Assembly (NCBI GenBank): GCA_037178625.1
Contig: CM074127.1
Span: 1,178,001 to 1,242,000, forward strand
Origin: Skeletonema tropicum
Taxonomy: Eukaryota > Bacillariophyta > Thalassiosirophyceae > Thalassiosirales > Thalassiosiraceae
Direction: 5' to 3'
DNA: 64,000 nucleotides
In this document: piece after piece, positions 1 through 12,274 of the stretch
How the letters are laid out: each line of letters starts with the position of its first letter
Position numbering within the stretch: position 1 is the first letter of the stretch
Program-made: the position numbers and the translations under genes
The notes under the pieces: generated by a model
What the model was told of the DNA's origin: nothing
Databases searched by the model: none
Seen by the model: only the letters and a program-made list of their open reading frames with translations

Positions 1-337
1 TGTTGACATATGTACTTACAATGAAGCGCTACCAAGGCATGCTCATGCCATGACGGCGAATGCCCCATGATGTTGGTTGAGGGGTAGTCTGGAGGTGTCT
101 GGTTTTTTGTTTTTTTGAATCGTGTGTACGGTACTTACTTACTTGTGATTTCCGGGAATCCTATTTTGGAACCGTGAATCGAAAGGATCCCTGATCCCTG
201 ATCTCTGTCACTAACTCGTCACTCGTCAGCATAGCAGTCAGCAAACTGGTAGAAGAAGTAAGCTAAAAGCCTGAAGCATGAAGCAGCGCTCTCTATAAAA
301 GGTATTAGATACTCTTGACTATCACTTAGAGAAGTCT

Positions 338-362
338 AGAGAGAGAGAGAGAGAGAGAGAGA
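338..362. repeat. (GA)n microsatellite; rest of 1-581 empty
   Basis: About twelve GA dinucleotides in a row. Nothing else in positions 1-581 looks like a gene; this stretch lies downstream of the minus-strand HSF gene. Confidence 0.8.
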
Positions 363-581
363 ACTGTTGCATTTTGTTTTCTGTGCAGGAAAGAAACAAT
401 CTCTTGACCTACTTATCCTACGACTACGATGCTGCTCTGGCGAATGATTGAATGGTAAATACTTTTTTCATTGATATGATGCCCGATAGATGTCCTGAAA
501 TAGAAATAGATTTGAACAAATAATAGGCAATGTGTCCATTACGGCAACAGGAGACTCAATAAAACCGAGACTTAGGCACAA

Positions 582-1986
582 TTAGGCACAGCGCAGGTGA
601 ATCTGACTCTGGCCTTTATGACTGTAAAATCTCTTATATATCTCAAAAGTTGTTGGTGTTTTAGCAAGAGGACTATATGTACACAAATCTTCTTGGAGGT
701 CCATTAATCTTGCCTTCTCCTCTTCGCACATTAAGTGAAGAGTGACGAATTTCCTTGTGGAGCAACTGGTGAGATAAAGGGCATGGGTTTTTGAGCACGA
801 GCACGAGACTACGCTCATGCCATCTTCAGCTGCCTTTGGAATGTTGAAGCTTGTCATGTTCACAATCGCTATTATTTGATGCTTTGGCAATGACAACGAG
901 CTGTTGGGGGGACACTTTTTTATTGAGCGTCTCCTGTTTCCTTGGGTTGGTTCGTGAACTTCCAACTTACTGTCGCCCGGGGCCAGGGGATACCCATGAA
1001 ACCTGTGATGCTGCATCATCATCTTACTTTGCATCAATAATTTATGTTGCAGTACATGAGGTTGCATCTCGTTTTGATTCTGCATCGGTGCTTCGGATGA
1101 TATGTACGTGTAAGGGGTCGTAGTTTGGTCAGTGCCCAGCATGATGTCAGAACAAGCTTCGATCATTGACACTCCTCCAGGTACTAGTACAGAGTGTGAT
1201 CGCTCATAATAGGAATCATCTTCCAACTTCCAACCCGTCAAGGGTGATGTGTCTTGTACTTTATCTTCAATGATGTCATGCTGTTGGGGTTGAGTGGTTT
1301 TGTCTTTGATTTTGGAGCTATGATTGCGATCACTACTGGTTGTCCCGGTCACGTTTGAGCTATGACAACCATAACGATCATAATGAGATGAGGATACAGC
1401 ATGACCACTCGTAACAGTATCAAACGAGTATGAGTGCTGCTCCTTTGTGTTCGTGGGATCTGCCCTTTGCATCAACTGAAGTTCTTCCACCTTTCCACGC
1501 TTGAAATATTGGTGGCAGTATGTTTCTCCCTTTCTCTTGCTGTTGCCCATTCCTCTCGTGGTCTTGTTGCTGGTATCTATGTCGAGGCCGTGTTTAAACC
1601 CCCATAGGTTCAGCTGATTAGTCTGGTGAAGATAAGGCGAGGAGCAGAGGCGATAACGGTGTTAGAAAGTTCAGCAAAACGATAGAGATTAGAGATGAAT
1701 AAGAATTCCACCCTCATACGAACTTCGAACTTACAAATGAATTCCAGTTGTTGAATTCGCTGCGATCTAGGAAAAATCTAGGAATGATGTGTTCAAGTGC
1801 CAAATCCCTATCATGAACGACAAACTCATTTCCCGACGAAGACCAAGTGAGTGTGGAGCTGAATTCGGAATCGGAGGCCCACTCGATGGCCTCATAAAGT
1901 ATGAATGGGAAGGTCTGCTTGACGTGCTTCGTCTCCGTGTCCGTGGCCATTTTGGCATGCCTGTTGTTGTTCATGGCTACATTCAT
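582..1986 (-). CDS. Heat shock factor (HSF)-type transcription factor
   Basis: Two exons on the minus strand, 1986-1735 and 1622-582, join in phase 0 over a 112-nt intron with a GTAAGT donor and a TTCACCAG acceptor; about 430 aa. The spliced N-terminus is an HSF DNA-binding domain: FPFILYEAIEW, then FVVHDRDLALEHIIPRFF, then NSFTNQLNLWGFK across the splice, then TYCHQYFKRGK. This winged-helix fold binds nGAAn heat-shock elements in the nucleus, and the family is strongly expanded in diatoms. ATG 1986 is chosen because the longer frame upstream begins with TTG after a stop. The rest is low complexity, rich in Gln, Met and His, and no clear oligomerisation coiled coil was recognised. Which stress or genes it serves cannot be read from the sequence. 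Confidence 0.85.
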
Positions 1987-3047
1987 GCTGATGCACAATG
2001 CTTAAGTAGAGGGCAACTCTATCGGCGAGGAGGAGTAAGTATCGTAGCGGGAAAAAGCATGTGTTGACATGCAAGCATGCAATTAGAGTAGCCATGCATT
2101 ACCATACCATATGTAGCGACGATTTACTTATTAGCAGCTGGCTTGGTGCAGCCACACTTGATTTCGTGGAAATAGCAAACGGAGTATTAAATGCAAAACT
2201 TTTGTCAGGCGTAACAAACTAAATAAGATTGCAATTAGTGCTTAACTTTCTATTTTTCTTTCTCGTTTCTCTGTATATATTTGTGACGTGTCGGTACAAT
2301 ACTCAAGACGTCGGGACAAAACTCATGGTACTGAATGTGTCGAAACTGTTTTGCTTACTCTTGCGAAGGATGGAGATACCATATGTAGTCAGATGGATTT
2401 ACATAACTGAAGCCCCTGACATAGCCCTATATTAATCCTACATTTCAACAGTCTGCTTTCAACATTTTCCTATGGCAATAAGTATCTCCGCGTAACCAGC
2501 TGCTCTCCCTTGACTGCAATGAATGACTCATCTCATATGCCGCCAGTTGCTCTTCACTCAGGTAATCCTGCATCTCCACTATCCTCGTTTCTTTTCATTC
2601 ACGAATCTCTTGACTCAGCCAAACACACTCTTAGAGAGCCTCTTTTTCCGATCTTCCATCTGCGTGATAGACAGTAGAGAACGAAGGCGTCGGACGTCGC
2701 GTGACATTTCTTGTTCGAAGAAGACTTGACTCTCTTGAAGTACCACACTTTGAGACCTCATCCCTTGACAGATAATGAAAGCGATCAACGATGTCTTCAG
2801 AGAAGCTCACTTGCATCAAATCTGATTCTGATGATCGCCTACGTTGGCCATGCCTGAAGACGAATATTAAATCGATATCGTTAACATTGCCGGTTCCAAG
2901 CTCTCACATGAGTAGAAGTATTTCAACTTTCCATTTGATCTTCAGAACATGCCGATCAATGACTGAAATTTTACTTTTAAGCGCAATGTAGGAGGCTGCT
3001 GAAAGCGAAGTGAACAAAATTGTGGGCTCTCAATCAAAGACACATTC
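1987..3047. other. Intergenic, no gene seen
   Basis: Only short ORFs of 60-70 codons on either strand, none with a recognisable motif. It contains the promoter of the HSF gene and ends where the first satellite array begins. Confidence 0.5.
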
Positions 3048-4385
3048 TACCAAATCGTATCTATCATCGTCAATACGCGCATGAGCCGCTTCTAGGGCCC
3101 ATTATACTCGGCGGTCATGCTAGACTAGCTCATTTGCACTACGCAGACGGCTGGAGGGGATAGAAGAAATGCTACAGCCTCGTAGCTGATCTGAGAGGTC
3201 CAGTGTGGGCTGGCCAGCACCTCCAAATTCTACCAAATCGTATCCATCATCGTCAATGCGCGCATGAGCCGCTTCTAGTGGCCCATAATACTCGGCGGTG
3301 ATACTAACCAAGCCTATTAGAACTGCGTAGACGGCTGGCGTGGATAGAAGAAATGCTACAGCCTCGTAGCAGATCTGAGAGGTCCAGTGTGGGTGTGGGC
3401 TGGCCAGCACCGCCACATTTTACCAAACCGTATCTATCATTGTCAATACGCGCATGAGCAGCTTCTAGTGGCCCATAATACTCGGCGGTCATACTAGACT
3501 AGCTCATATGCACTGCTTAGACGGCTGGCGTGGATAGAAGCAATGCTAAAGCCTCGTAGCTGATCTGAGAGGTCCAGTGTGGGCTGGCCAGCACCGCCAC
3601 ATTTTACCAAATCGTATTTATCGTCGTCAATACGGGCATGAGCCACTTCTAGTGGGCAATTTTAGTCGGAGATGATACCAAACAAGCTCATTTGCACTGC
3701 GCAAACGGCTGGTGGGGGTAGAAGAAATGCTACAGCCTCGTAGCTGATCTGAGAGGTCCAGTGTGGGCTGGCCAGCACCTCCAAATTCTACCAAATCGTA
3801 TCTATCATCGTCAATACGCGCATGAGCCGCTTCTAGTGGCCCATATACTCGGCGGTGATACTAACCAAGCCTATTAGAACTGCGTAGACGGCTGGCGTGG
3901 ATAGAAGAAATGCTACAGCCTCGTAGCAGATCTGAGAGGTCCAGTGTGGGCTGGCCAGCACCGTCACATTTTACCAAATCGTATCTATCATTGTCAATCA
4001 TTGTCAATATGCGCATGAGCCGCTTCTAGTGGCCAATTACAATTTGCGTCTATACCATACAAGCTCATTTGCACTGCTCCGTTGACTAGCTTACGTGAAA
4101 GCGATGTTACAGCCCCTTTAGCTGACATGAGAGGTCCAGGACAGGCTGGCCAGCACCGCCATATTCCACCACATCATATTAATCGTTGTCAATGCGAGCA
4201 TGAGCCGCTTCTAGTGGCCCATTACAGTCGGCGGCGATACCAAACAAGCTCATTAGCACTGCTCCGTTAACTAGGTTACGTACAAGCGATGCTACAGCCT
4301 CATAGCTGATCTGAGAGGTCCAGTGTTGGCTGGCCATCACCGCCACACTCTACGGAATCGTATGTTTCGTTGTCAATATGAAGAC
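3048..4385. repeat. Diverged satellite array 1 (about 7 units of 180-195 bp)
   Basis: The landmark gtcaatacgcgcatgagc, or a close variant, recurs near 3068, 3250, 3440, 3630, 3810, 4005 and 4190. Each unit also carries a version of agaggtccag and a version of ccgcttctagtggccc. These landmarks occur in the same order as in the large array at 17.6-23.9 kb, so both belong to one satellite family. Units here differ much more from one another, which suggests an older array no longer being homogenised. ORFs reading through it are by-products of the repeat. Confidence 0.9.
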
Positions 4386-4655
4386 GAGTCACCGCAATTT
4401 TTCTTCATTGAAAATTGAGAATTTCTTAGAGATTCATTATAAATGATCATGTTGATTCTTAGTGTTAGCGATACTATCACGTTTTTTTTTCTGACGCAGG
4501 CTCAGGCCTCCTGCTGTTATTTACTTCCTCGTATTTAATTCAACACCTCTTTTACCTGTTATTAGTTCTATCCTATTTTTTCTATTCTACAACCCCGACG
4601 CCTGTCTGATTAGCCTATTGCCTCTCGATACCATAATCGCTTGGCAATATTATGT

Positions 4656-7343
4656 TTAGCGGCTCCGAAGTATTTCAAACACCAACTCAACATTACTACG
4701 TGCCATATCTTCAAACGCATCAGTCTTGGACACAGCCTCAAAATGCGACAACACATACCCCAACGCTTTCCCTCGCAAGGACAAGGCCGAGTGAACATCC
4801 GCCGTATGAAAAATCGCCGCTGCATTCTCCACCGTCATTGATTCCAACAATCTACGCTCACACATGGCTTGCAGTCTTGGAATTGCAAACAAATCTGCTG
4901 CCACGAATAACTCCATGGCTATGTCGAGGGGGATCTCCACTTCGTCTGTGTAGAGGTACTCGAGTACAACCATAAAGATGCAATGACGTACAATCTCAAT
5001 GTGTACTACAGATTGTTTCGATTCGGACATGTTCCCAAGCAACATTGCTTTGAAGTAGGGACATCTCATCAACATGAGTTTGTGTGCTCGGATGGGGACC
5101 CCTTCCACCATGAGTGTAATGTCCGATAAGGACATGGCATCTTCATCATCGAGGAAGGATCGCAAGTCAGCTAGGATGGATGGTGGAGGGATATCCGTCT
5201 CGAGGAGATCATCTGCTGCCAAATCATACTTGACAAAGTCCTTTAGACGATGACTTCCATCATACCCTCCAAAGACGTAGAATGACCCATTGTGAACTGC
5301 ACCTACGTGACAAAACCGATGGACGGCAGTCCCCTCTCCACTCATTTGAGGGATTTGTCTCCACTTTGCCGTTCGTGGTTTCACCGCTGATGATGATGAT
5401 GATGATGGTCCACCACCATCCTCGGGTCCATCTCCTCCCCCTCCTCCCACTGCTGACAAATCGGATGTCTCAACCACATAACCACCACTACCATCCGCAT
5501 TCTCGTCCACCACCCCCTTCTTATTCGACGAAGAGGGGGGCAACATCAACTCATGCAAATCATTCATCGCACTTCCCGTCGACCCACCAAACACAAATAC
5601 CGAATCCTTATACACCACACTCACATGACTATCCCGTGGCAATGGTGCCACACCATCAATCACCAATACGCCCCAAACACAATTGACAAAGTCAAAGGTG
5701 TGCACATCGGCCAAATGTCGTGTCCCATCATGTCCACCGAATAAAATCATGGTGTCTTCGTGGACACATGCGGTACTTCGATATCGTGCACGGGGTGACC
5801 GGCCAGAGCCGAATACAGGACGCCATGTTGACGAGTTGAAATTGAATTCGTGAAAGTCGGAACGGTAGGACCCATCGTATCCGCCAAAGATGTACATGCT
5901 GTCTGCGTGGACTACTGCGGCGTGAGAGTGGCGGGGGGATGGTGGATCGTGATATTGATGTATTGGTTGTTGTGCTGCTCCTACTGCTGCTGCTCTTTGT
6001 TGTTGTTGTTGTGGATTGTTTAGATGAAGTCCATCTCCATCTAGAATATTCCCACCACCACCACCACCACCACCAGCATCCACATTAATCATATTATTCA
6101 ATCCACCACCACCACCACCACCATTATTCCTCTCATTATTCAACAACTCATCAACATCATCATTATTATTATTCCTATTCCCATTATCCACCCGAGGCAC
6201 AATCTTCCTCCAAACCAATCGATGGACATCAAACCCGTACAAATCACATACACGGGAGGTCCCATCAAACCCCCCAAAGATGTAAAATGTCGAATTGTGT
6301 ACGACGGCTGCGTGACGGTCTCGTGGTGTGGGGACTGTTCCCGTGGCGGTTATGGTGGGTAGTGTGTTGTTGTTGTTGTTGTGCCTTTGTGGTTGTTGTT
6401 GTGGTGGATGTTGTTGTTGTTGGAGTCCAGGTGGATCCTGTCTCCCTCCATTCATAGTATGAATCTCACCACCACCAACACCACCAGCATTATCTCTCGG
6501 CAGCATCAAAGTCCCCCCCACCAAATGACTATTCAACGTAACAATCTCCCTCCAACACTTGGTGGTATAATCGAATTGATAAAAGTCATTGACACGATGT
6601 TGTCCGTCATAGCCGCCAAAGACGTAGAGTGAGTCGTGTACGACGGCTGCGGCGTGGAGGGATCGTTGGCAGGGTGGATCGGAGGTTTGGGGGGAGAGGG
6701 GGACTGTGGTCCACCCTTCGGTTTTGGTGGTAGTAGGGGAGGATGTTGATGATGTGTTGTTGGTGTTGTTGTTGGATTGGTAGGCCCATTGAGATGTGGT
6801 ACTGTTGGTGGTGGATGTTGATGTTGATGTGTCACGATTAGTATTGTTGGGTTGTTGATTTTGATGTCCTCGCTGTTGTTGCTGCTGCTGCTGTTGACGA
6901 GGCGGAGGTCGATTCAAATCAAAATTCAATGAATTGTGATTGTTCAGATTATTATTATTGCCTCCAAGTAGAGAAGTGGATTCCAATCGATCGACCAATC
7001 CTCCAAGCGCACTAGCTGGTTGTTGTTGTTGTTGTTGTGCCGAAGAAGGACGAAACAATGATGATGATGCCGTCGTCAACGGTGAAGGATTCCTATTGGG
7101 AGAACCAACGACCGATGCAGCTGTTCGATTGGATGCCAATTGACGTAATGCACTCTGCCCAGCAGAGGCATGATGATGATGATGATGTGTGTATGAATGA
7201 TTGTTTCTTCGGGATGGAGAGGACATGGGAGAGGAGGAGGATTCTTGGTGTTGTCTACTACTTCTGCTGTCGTTGTTGAGAGGGCTGATGTTGTTGTTGT
7301 TATTAAACGCTGACATTGTTCGATTGGAGCTGTTTGGGTCCAT
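4656..7343 (-). CDS. Kelch-repeat BTB/BACK protein (LZTR1-like)
   Basis: Single-exon 895-aa ORF starting at ATG 7343. Residues 1 to about 220 are low complexity with poly-Asn, poly-Gln, poly-Ser and poly-His. Six kelch blades follow, each with a hydrophobic strand and an FGGYDG or FGGHDG-type turn (for example SLYVFGGYDG, TFYIFGGFDG, SFYVFGGYDG). Blades 1-3 are separated by Asn-, Gly- and Gln-rich inserts. The last ~170 residues form a BTB domain (DITLMVEGVPIRAHKLMLM, then CPYFKAMLLG) and a BACK-like helical tail. Kelch-BTB proteins usually act as substrate receptors of cullin-3 ubiquitin ligases; that role is inferred. The substrate is unknown. The homopolymer tracts are probably length-polymorphic. 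Confidence 0.9.
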   Translation of the reverse strand: MDPNSSNRTMSAFNNNNNISPLNNDSRSSRQHQESSSSPMSSPSRRNNHSYTHHHHHHASAGQSALRQLASNRTAASVVGSPNRNPSPLTTASSSLFRPSSAQQQQQQPASALGGLVDRLESTSLLGGNNNNLNNHNSLNFDLNRPPPRQQQQQQQQRGHQNQQPNNTNRDTSTSTSTTNSTTSQWAYQSNNNTNNTSSTSSPTTTKTEGWTTVPLSPQTSDPPCQRSLHAAAVVHDSLYVFGGYDGQHRVNDFYQFDYTTKCWREIVTLNSHLVGGTLMLPRDNAGGVGGGEIHTMNGGRQDPPGLQQQQHPPQQQPQRHNNNNNTLPTITATGTVPTPRDRHAAVVHNSTFYIFGGFDGTSRVCDLYGFDVHRLVWRKIVPRVDNGNRNNNNDDVDELLNNERNNGGGGGGGLNNMINVDAGGGGGGGGNILDGDGLHLNNPQQQQQRAAAVGAAQQPIHQYHDPPSPRHSHAAVVHADSMYIFGGYDGSYRSDFHEFNFNSSTWRPVFGSGRSPRARYRSTACVHEDTMILFGGHDGTRHLADVHTFDFVNCVWGVLVIDGVAPLPRDSHVSVVYKDSVFVFGGSTGSAMNDLHELMLPPSSSNKKGVVDENADGSGGYVVETSDLSAVGGGGGDGPEDGGGPSSSSSSAVKPRTAKWRQIPQMSGEGTAVHRFCHVGAVHNGSFYVFGGYDGSHRLKDFVKYDLAADDLLETDIPPPSILADLRSFLDDEDAMSLSDITLMVEGVPIRAHKLMLMRCPYFKAMLLGNMSESKQSVVHIEIVRHCIFMVVLEYLYTDEVEIPLDIAMELFVAADLFAIPRLQAMCERRLLESMTVENAAAIFHTADVHSALSLRGKALGYVLSHFEAVSKTDAFEDMARSNVELVFEILRSR

Positions 7344-7731
7344 ACAACATACATGCCGTAGTGCGTTTTATGTCCGGTCACGGTCATGGTCGTTGCCTTG
7401 TTCCTCGATCGAGCTTGTCTATTCTCGCTGACTCAGTCGATGAATGTTCTCTTTTTCGTGTCAAGTTGAAAACGTGACAAAAAGTGTCATTCAATGTCAT
7501 TCTAATTCCAAAAGGTCTGTCCAATTCCACGTCGGAACTCCGTACAGCACGGTTCCACCCGGTTTTACGTCACCCAACCAATTTCCACAAAATTTTTTCG
7601 TTCGTGACCATGACGAATTTGTCATTGTTGCACTCACTACGCTACGATACATCGAATTGTAATGCACGACAGAAACACAGTAGAGGCATCAACCAAACAT
7701 CAAAGTATACAGAGAAGAACAATAACATTAG
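7344..7731. promoter_or_regulatory. Divergent intergenic (bidirectional promoter) region
   Basis: 388 bp separate the start of the minus-strand kelch-BTB gene from the start of the plus-strand RGG/helicase gene, so both promoters and 5' UTRs must lie here. No TATA box or other named element was recognised. Confidence 0.5.
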
Positions 7732-8376
7732 ATGGAACAATCGAAAGCAACAAATAATAACAATGGGGGTGTAACTGAATCTTCTCCATCTTCATCCGGC
7801 CGCTCCGGTGGTCGCACTTCCGGCAGCAGTGGTGGAAGGGGAGGACGAGGAGGAAGAGGACGTGGAAGAGGTGGTCGTGGTGGTGGTGGTAGAGGGAGGG
7901 GAGGACGGGGTAGTAGGTCAAATACTGCTACTGCTGCTGGTGGTGGTGAGGATGACAATCGCAGCAGTGCAGCAGCAGCAGTAGGTGAGGATGGTGCAAG
8001 TGGGAATGGTGGAAAAGCGCAACGCGGAGGACGTGGCCGTGGAAAAAGCAGAGGTGGAAGACGATTTTCAAACACTGCAAATAATACCGATGGTGGTGGA
8101 GAGGATGATCTAAGAGGAGGAGGAAGAGGAGGTGGTGGACGTGGAGGAGGTCGTGGAAAATCTCGTGGACGTGGACGCAAGAATAATAATCCACGCAATA
8201 ACACTACTGGTGGTGGTGGTGGAAGAGGCGAGGAGGAGGAGGAGGAGGATGGTAACATCAACTCATTGGTACAACCTGAGAATGATGGTGGTGTAGTCTC
8301 AGCAGCTGCAGCTACAACGAACATCGAATTTTAATGCACAATCATCATCAACATCATCAGCTATTGGAAGAATGTC

Positions 8377-8407
<31 letters not shown>

Positions 8408-11400
8408 GCAAACAATGATGTTGGAGGTACATCCTTATTTGATATTGGAAATATTGCACTCTCTCCCTTTATTTCTGCACCACCAACGACTTCAACAACA
8501 ACCGCAGCAACAGCATCAGTTACGGCAGCACAATCATCACAACCATCATCAGCAGGATCAGCAAACGGAGGAACAGCAGTAAGGTCATCCTCCGTCCTTA
8601 GTGGTGGAGGGGGAGTCGTTCCCTCTCACCCACCCATCTTTATGACACGGATGAACACTCACCTATCCCTAGATGGGTTCAATCATGACAATACGGATGA
8701 TGGGATGCATACTGGAGACGAAGATCATATTGCGGAACAATTGGCGGCTGGTCTATTAATTGATGATGGAGATGACGATGATGATGATGGTGGTGGTGTG
8801 AATACCATGGGTATCACATCATCTCCAATTGTTGAGGTGGGTGAATTAGAACGACGATATGGAGAAGAGAAGAAGGTTTCAGACAATGATGAACAAGAGG
8901 ATCATCAAGATGATCATTTGGTGGGTAGTAGTAGTAGTGGGGTGTTACCACCAATGAAGGGAAAGATGCAATTTGTCAAGTTACCAAGTGGATTTGCAGT
9001 GGGTATGAGTGGGAATGTTGTGACTGAAGATGAGGCGGCTCTTCAAAAGATTGTAGAGAAGGAACAACAACAACAAGAGGAGGAAGAACCATCAAAAGCA
9101 GATGATAAAATGGCAAAAAAGAAAAAGAAGCGTAATCAAAAGAAGAAGGGAAAGAATGCAAAAGATCGTGATGGGAATGGTGATGATGATGAGGGTACCA
9201 ATGTGGCCGAGGAAGAAGTTGAACCGAAGCAACCAGCAACAGCATCCGATGCAATCAAGAAACTTAAAGCGCAAGAGGTGTCAATTGGGTCTGCGACAAA
9301 GGTTCAGATGAAACGATCCGAGTCGGCATTGTCTCTTTCTACGAAAAATAGTGCCGATAATGATGGAAGTGGTGCTCCTGTCATTAACCTGTTGGGGGGA
9401 GTGAATGAGAAAATTACTGGGAAGGAAAAGGATAATAATAAGGGATCCAACAAGAAGGGGAAGAAATCCAAGGGTAAAAACAAGGCATTGGGGAATGATG
9501 AGGCGGCCAATTTGAAAGCGGCACGTCATTTCAATCGCTCTGTCCGTTCGTGTGTCGAACGTTCCGATCCGGATGGGATGAGGGACATTTTGAGAGATAA
9601 GCGGAATCATCACTTTGCATTGGATAGTCACGTCTTGGAAACGGTCATGAAAGCGTACGTCATGGCAGCCATGTTTGAAGATGCCCTCTACTGTCTTCGA
9701 AATTGTGCACTTCCCGGAACATTAAGTACTATTCAAACAGAACGGATCTTGCAATGTCTTCCACAAAACTTAAGAAATTCGAGTGCGTACACTGCGGCTG
9801 ATATGATCAATGCATTGTGTATTGCCACCGAGTTTGATCAGCCAACTACTCGTACGTACTTTATGCGTATTGTGCGTGGGATTGCCTTGGAGTTTTTGGA
9901 GGAAGCCACCTCGGCGCGTGATCGTATTTGTTCTGCGCCTTGTGAACGTCTTGTGCGGTCTGCCTCGTGTGTTGTGGATGCTCGTCTCCGTCGTGGGAAG
10001 AAACCGACTGATCTTGTCGTTGATCCTGGTCATCAACTGGGGGTGTTTATTCCCGACACTCTCGAAAATCGTGGTATGCAATCAGGTGATGCAGTGTCGA
10101 TTTTGCCGTATGCTGGTCCGTACCCAATGAGTGCGGAGAGTCTTGACCGTAACATGATTGAGGCTACGGTTACAAATGCTCAGCCGCTCGTACTTCGCCT
10201 CCAGGACAAAGGTAATGCTGACTTGCATCAGATGCTTCTTGAACCTGTTGATGGCAACGTGTATCGAATTGATAAACTTGCCAATCGTATGGGCTTCAAT
10301 CGACAGCTTTCGGCGGCAGTGTCAGTTTGCAGTCCGCTACCAAAGGATGAGGATGATATTTACGTGGTAGATAGACGCCGTCCAAGCCCCGAGTTGATGC
10401 GTGCCATTAGTGCAATGGACGAGAATATTGATCGAGTTATGATGGCTGGAGGGAACCTGAATTCTCAGCATGGAAGTCTGGGTAATATGACAAGCACTGC
10501 TGCTATTTGTTCAGAAGCTGTGCCATGGAGTCTATCTGATGCAAGGAATGCGAGTAATCAAGATTCTATTCGTGAGGAGTCACGTCTAGCGTTGGAAAAG
10601 TACGGTGCTTTGGAGGGACTCAATGCATCCCAAAGACTTGCTGTACAAGGAGCAGCGTCTAACCGACTTACTCTCGTTCAAGGTCCCCCAGGTACGGGTA
10701 AGACCGCGGTGGCCATTCGAATTTTGCAGCACTGGGCAAGACTTGCTTTGGCTGACGCAAAGCCTGGAGAAAACCCATCACCCATTCTTGCGACATCTGA
10801 CTCCAATATCGCAGTTGATAACTTGGTCGAAGGTTGCGCAAACGTTGGCCTCCGAGTTGTTCGTTTGGGACGCCCCGAGGCTATTCGGCCCGAGCTACTT
10901 CGTCATTGTATTGACCGTCCTTCGGATAACAAAGGTAATGGGGGTGGTTGGTCAAATTACAGTGGCGTATCTCCCTCTGCATTCAAAGAAAGGATGAAGA
11001 CGCTCAAAAATGCGCAGGTTGTCTGCTGCACATGTATTGGATCTGGAGGAGATATTTTGGATAGTCTGACGTTTGAAAGAGTCATGGTTGATGAAGCTAC
11101 GCAAGCCACTGAGCCAGCTGTTCTTGTACCACTTACAAGAGGATGTCGTCAACTTGTCTTGGTCGGTGATCACTGCCAGCTTCCACCCACTGTGCTCAGT
11201 ACTAGGGCAGAAGAGGAGGGTCTTGGTGTTCCACTGTTTTCACGCATGGTCGCATGTGGCGTTCCTCCCTTCATGCTTGATACTCAGTATCGTATGCACC
11301 CAGCTATCTCAATGTTCCCCTCTGACCTCTTCTATGGTGGAAAGCTTAATGATGGCGTAACGCCTCCTGAGAGGAGGCCACTCCAGGGCTTCCCGTGGCC

Positions 11401-12274
11401 AAGGGAAGAATTTCCTGTCGCTTTCATTCCAGTGACAGATAGTTTTGAGACAGACGATGGCGTCAGCAAAGCAAACGAGGCAGAGGCTGTGGAAGTTTGC
11501 AACGCTGTTGTATCTCTACTCGAGGGAGGGCAATGTACCGTCTCTGACATTGCAGTTGTTACCCCCTACGCTGCACAAGTTCGTCTTATTCGTAGACAAT
11601 TACGTGAAGTCCTACCGCGGGGGCCTCCTTTTGTGGAGGTCTCTTCAACAGATGGTTTCCAAGGGCGTGAGAAGGAGGCTGTTGTCTTTTCTGCCGTGAG
11701 GAGTAATACATACGGCGCTGTAGGTTTCGTCTCAGATTGGCGTCGAATCAACGTCTCATTCACTCGTGCGAGACGAGCTCTAATTGTTGTTGGTAATCCT
11801 GATACGCTTAGGCGTGGAGACCCTGACACCTTTGGTGCATGGATTTCTTGGGCAGATGCACACGGAGTAAATATGACAAATCCTGGAAAGCCACGTGGCA
11901 GATATGAGCCCGAAGTTCTGCGCAAAGTTCGTGGAGGAACAACCGCAGCAGAAATGTTGAAGCATGTGTTAGAGCGTCAGCAAGCTCAACTGAAAACTGC
12001 AGAGCGGGCTCAAGCGCAAGCGGAAAAGAATGCTGCTGGTCATATTATGGGTAAAGAAGACGACGATGGTAAGGATGCTGAAGTTGACCCGCAGACACTC
12101 AAGGATGACTTGGCCATGCTTGAAAACACTGATGGATGTTGGGATGATAGCGACGATGATGATGTTGGTATTGTACGCAACTACTCTCGAGCCACCTTGG
12201 CTACCACATCTTCAAACAAAACAGATGAAGAAGAAGGGGCATCTAGTGGACCTCTAGATGCATGGGATCTCTAA
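7732..12274 (+). CDS. RGG-rich UPF1-like SF1B RNA/DNA helicase
   Basis: Two plus-strand ORFs appear to be one gene. ORF 7732-8334 (200 aa) is dense in RGG/GRG tripeptides, an RNA-binding and arginine-methylation type region. ORF 8372-12274 (1,300 aa) starts Asn-rich and acidic, then has a helical region (about 390-550) and a complete helicase core: GPPGTGKT (~770), VDEATQ (~905), GDHCQLPPT (~930), QYRMHP (~972) and VSFTRARRAL (~1127). These are superfamily 1B motifs of the UPF1/SMUBP-2/Sen1 group, which unwind RNA or RNA-DNA hybrids with ATP. The UPF1 Cys/His zinc domain is not seen. The second frame is open upstream to 8297. Two joins are possible: an in-phase intron 8252-8360 (GTAACA...CATCAG), or a single extra T in the T4 run at 8329-8332. 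Only 38 nt separate the ORFs, too little for two transcripts. Confidence 0.85.

Noticed and set aside
7728..8324. Antisense Pro/Arg-rich 198-aa ORF
   Set aside because: Complement of the RGG codons; same-strand evidence for the RGG protein is far stronger.
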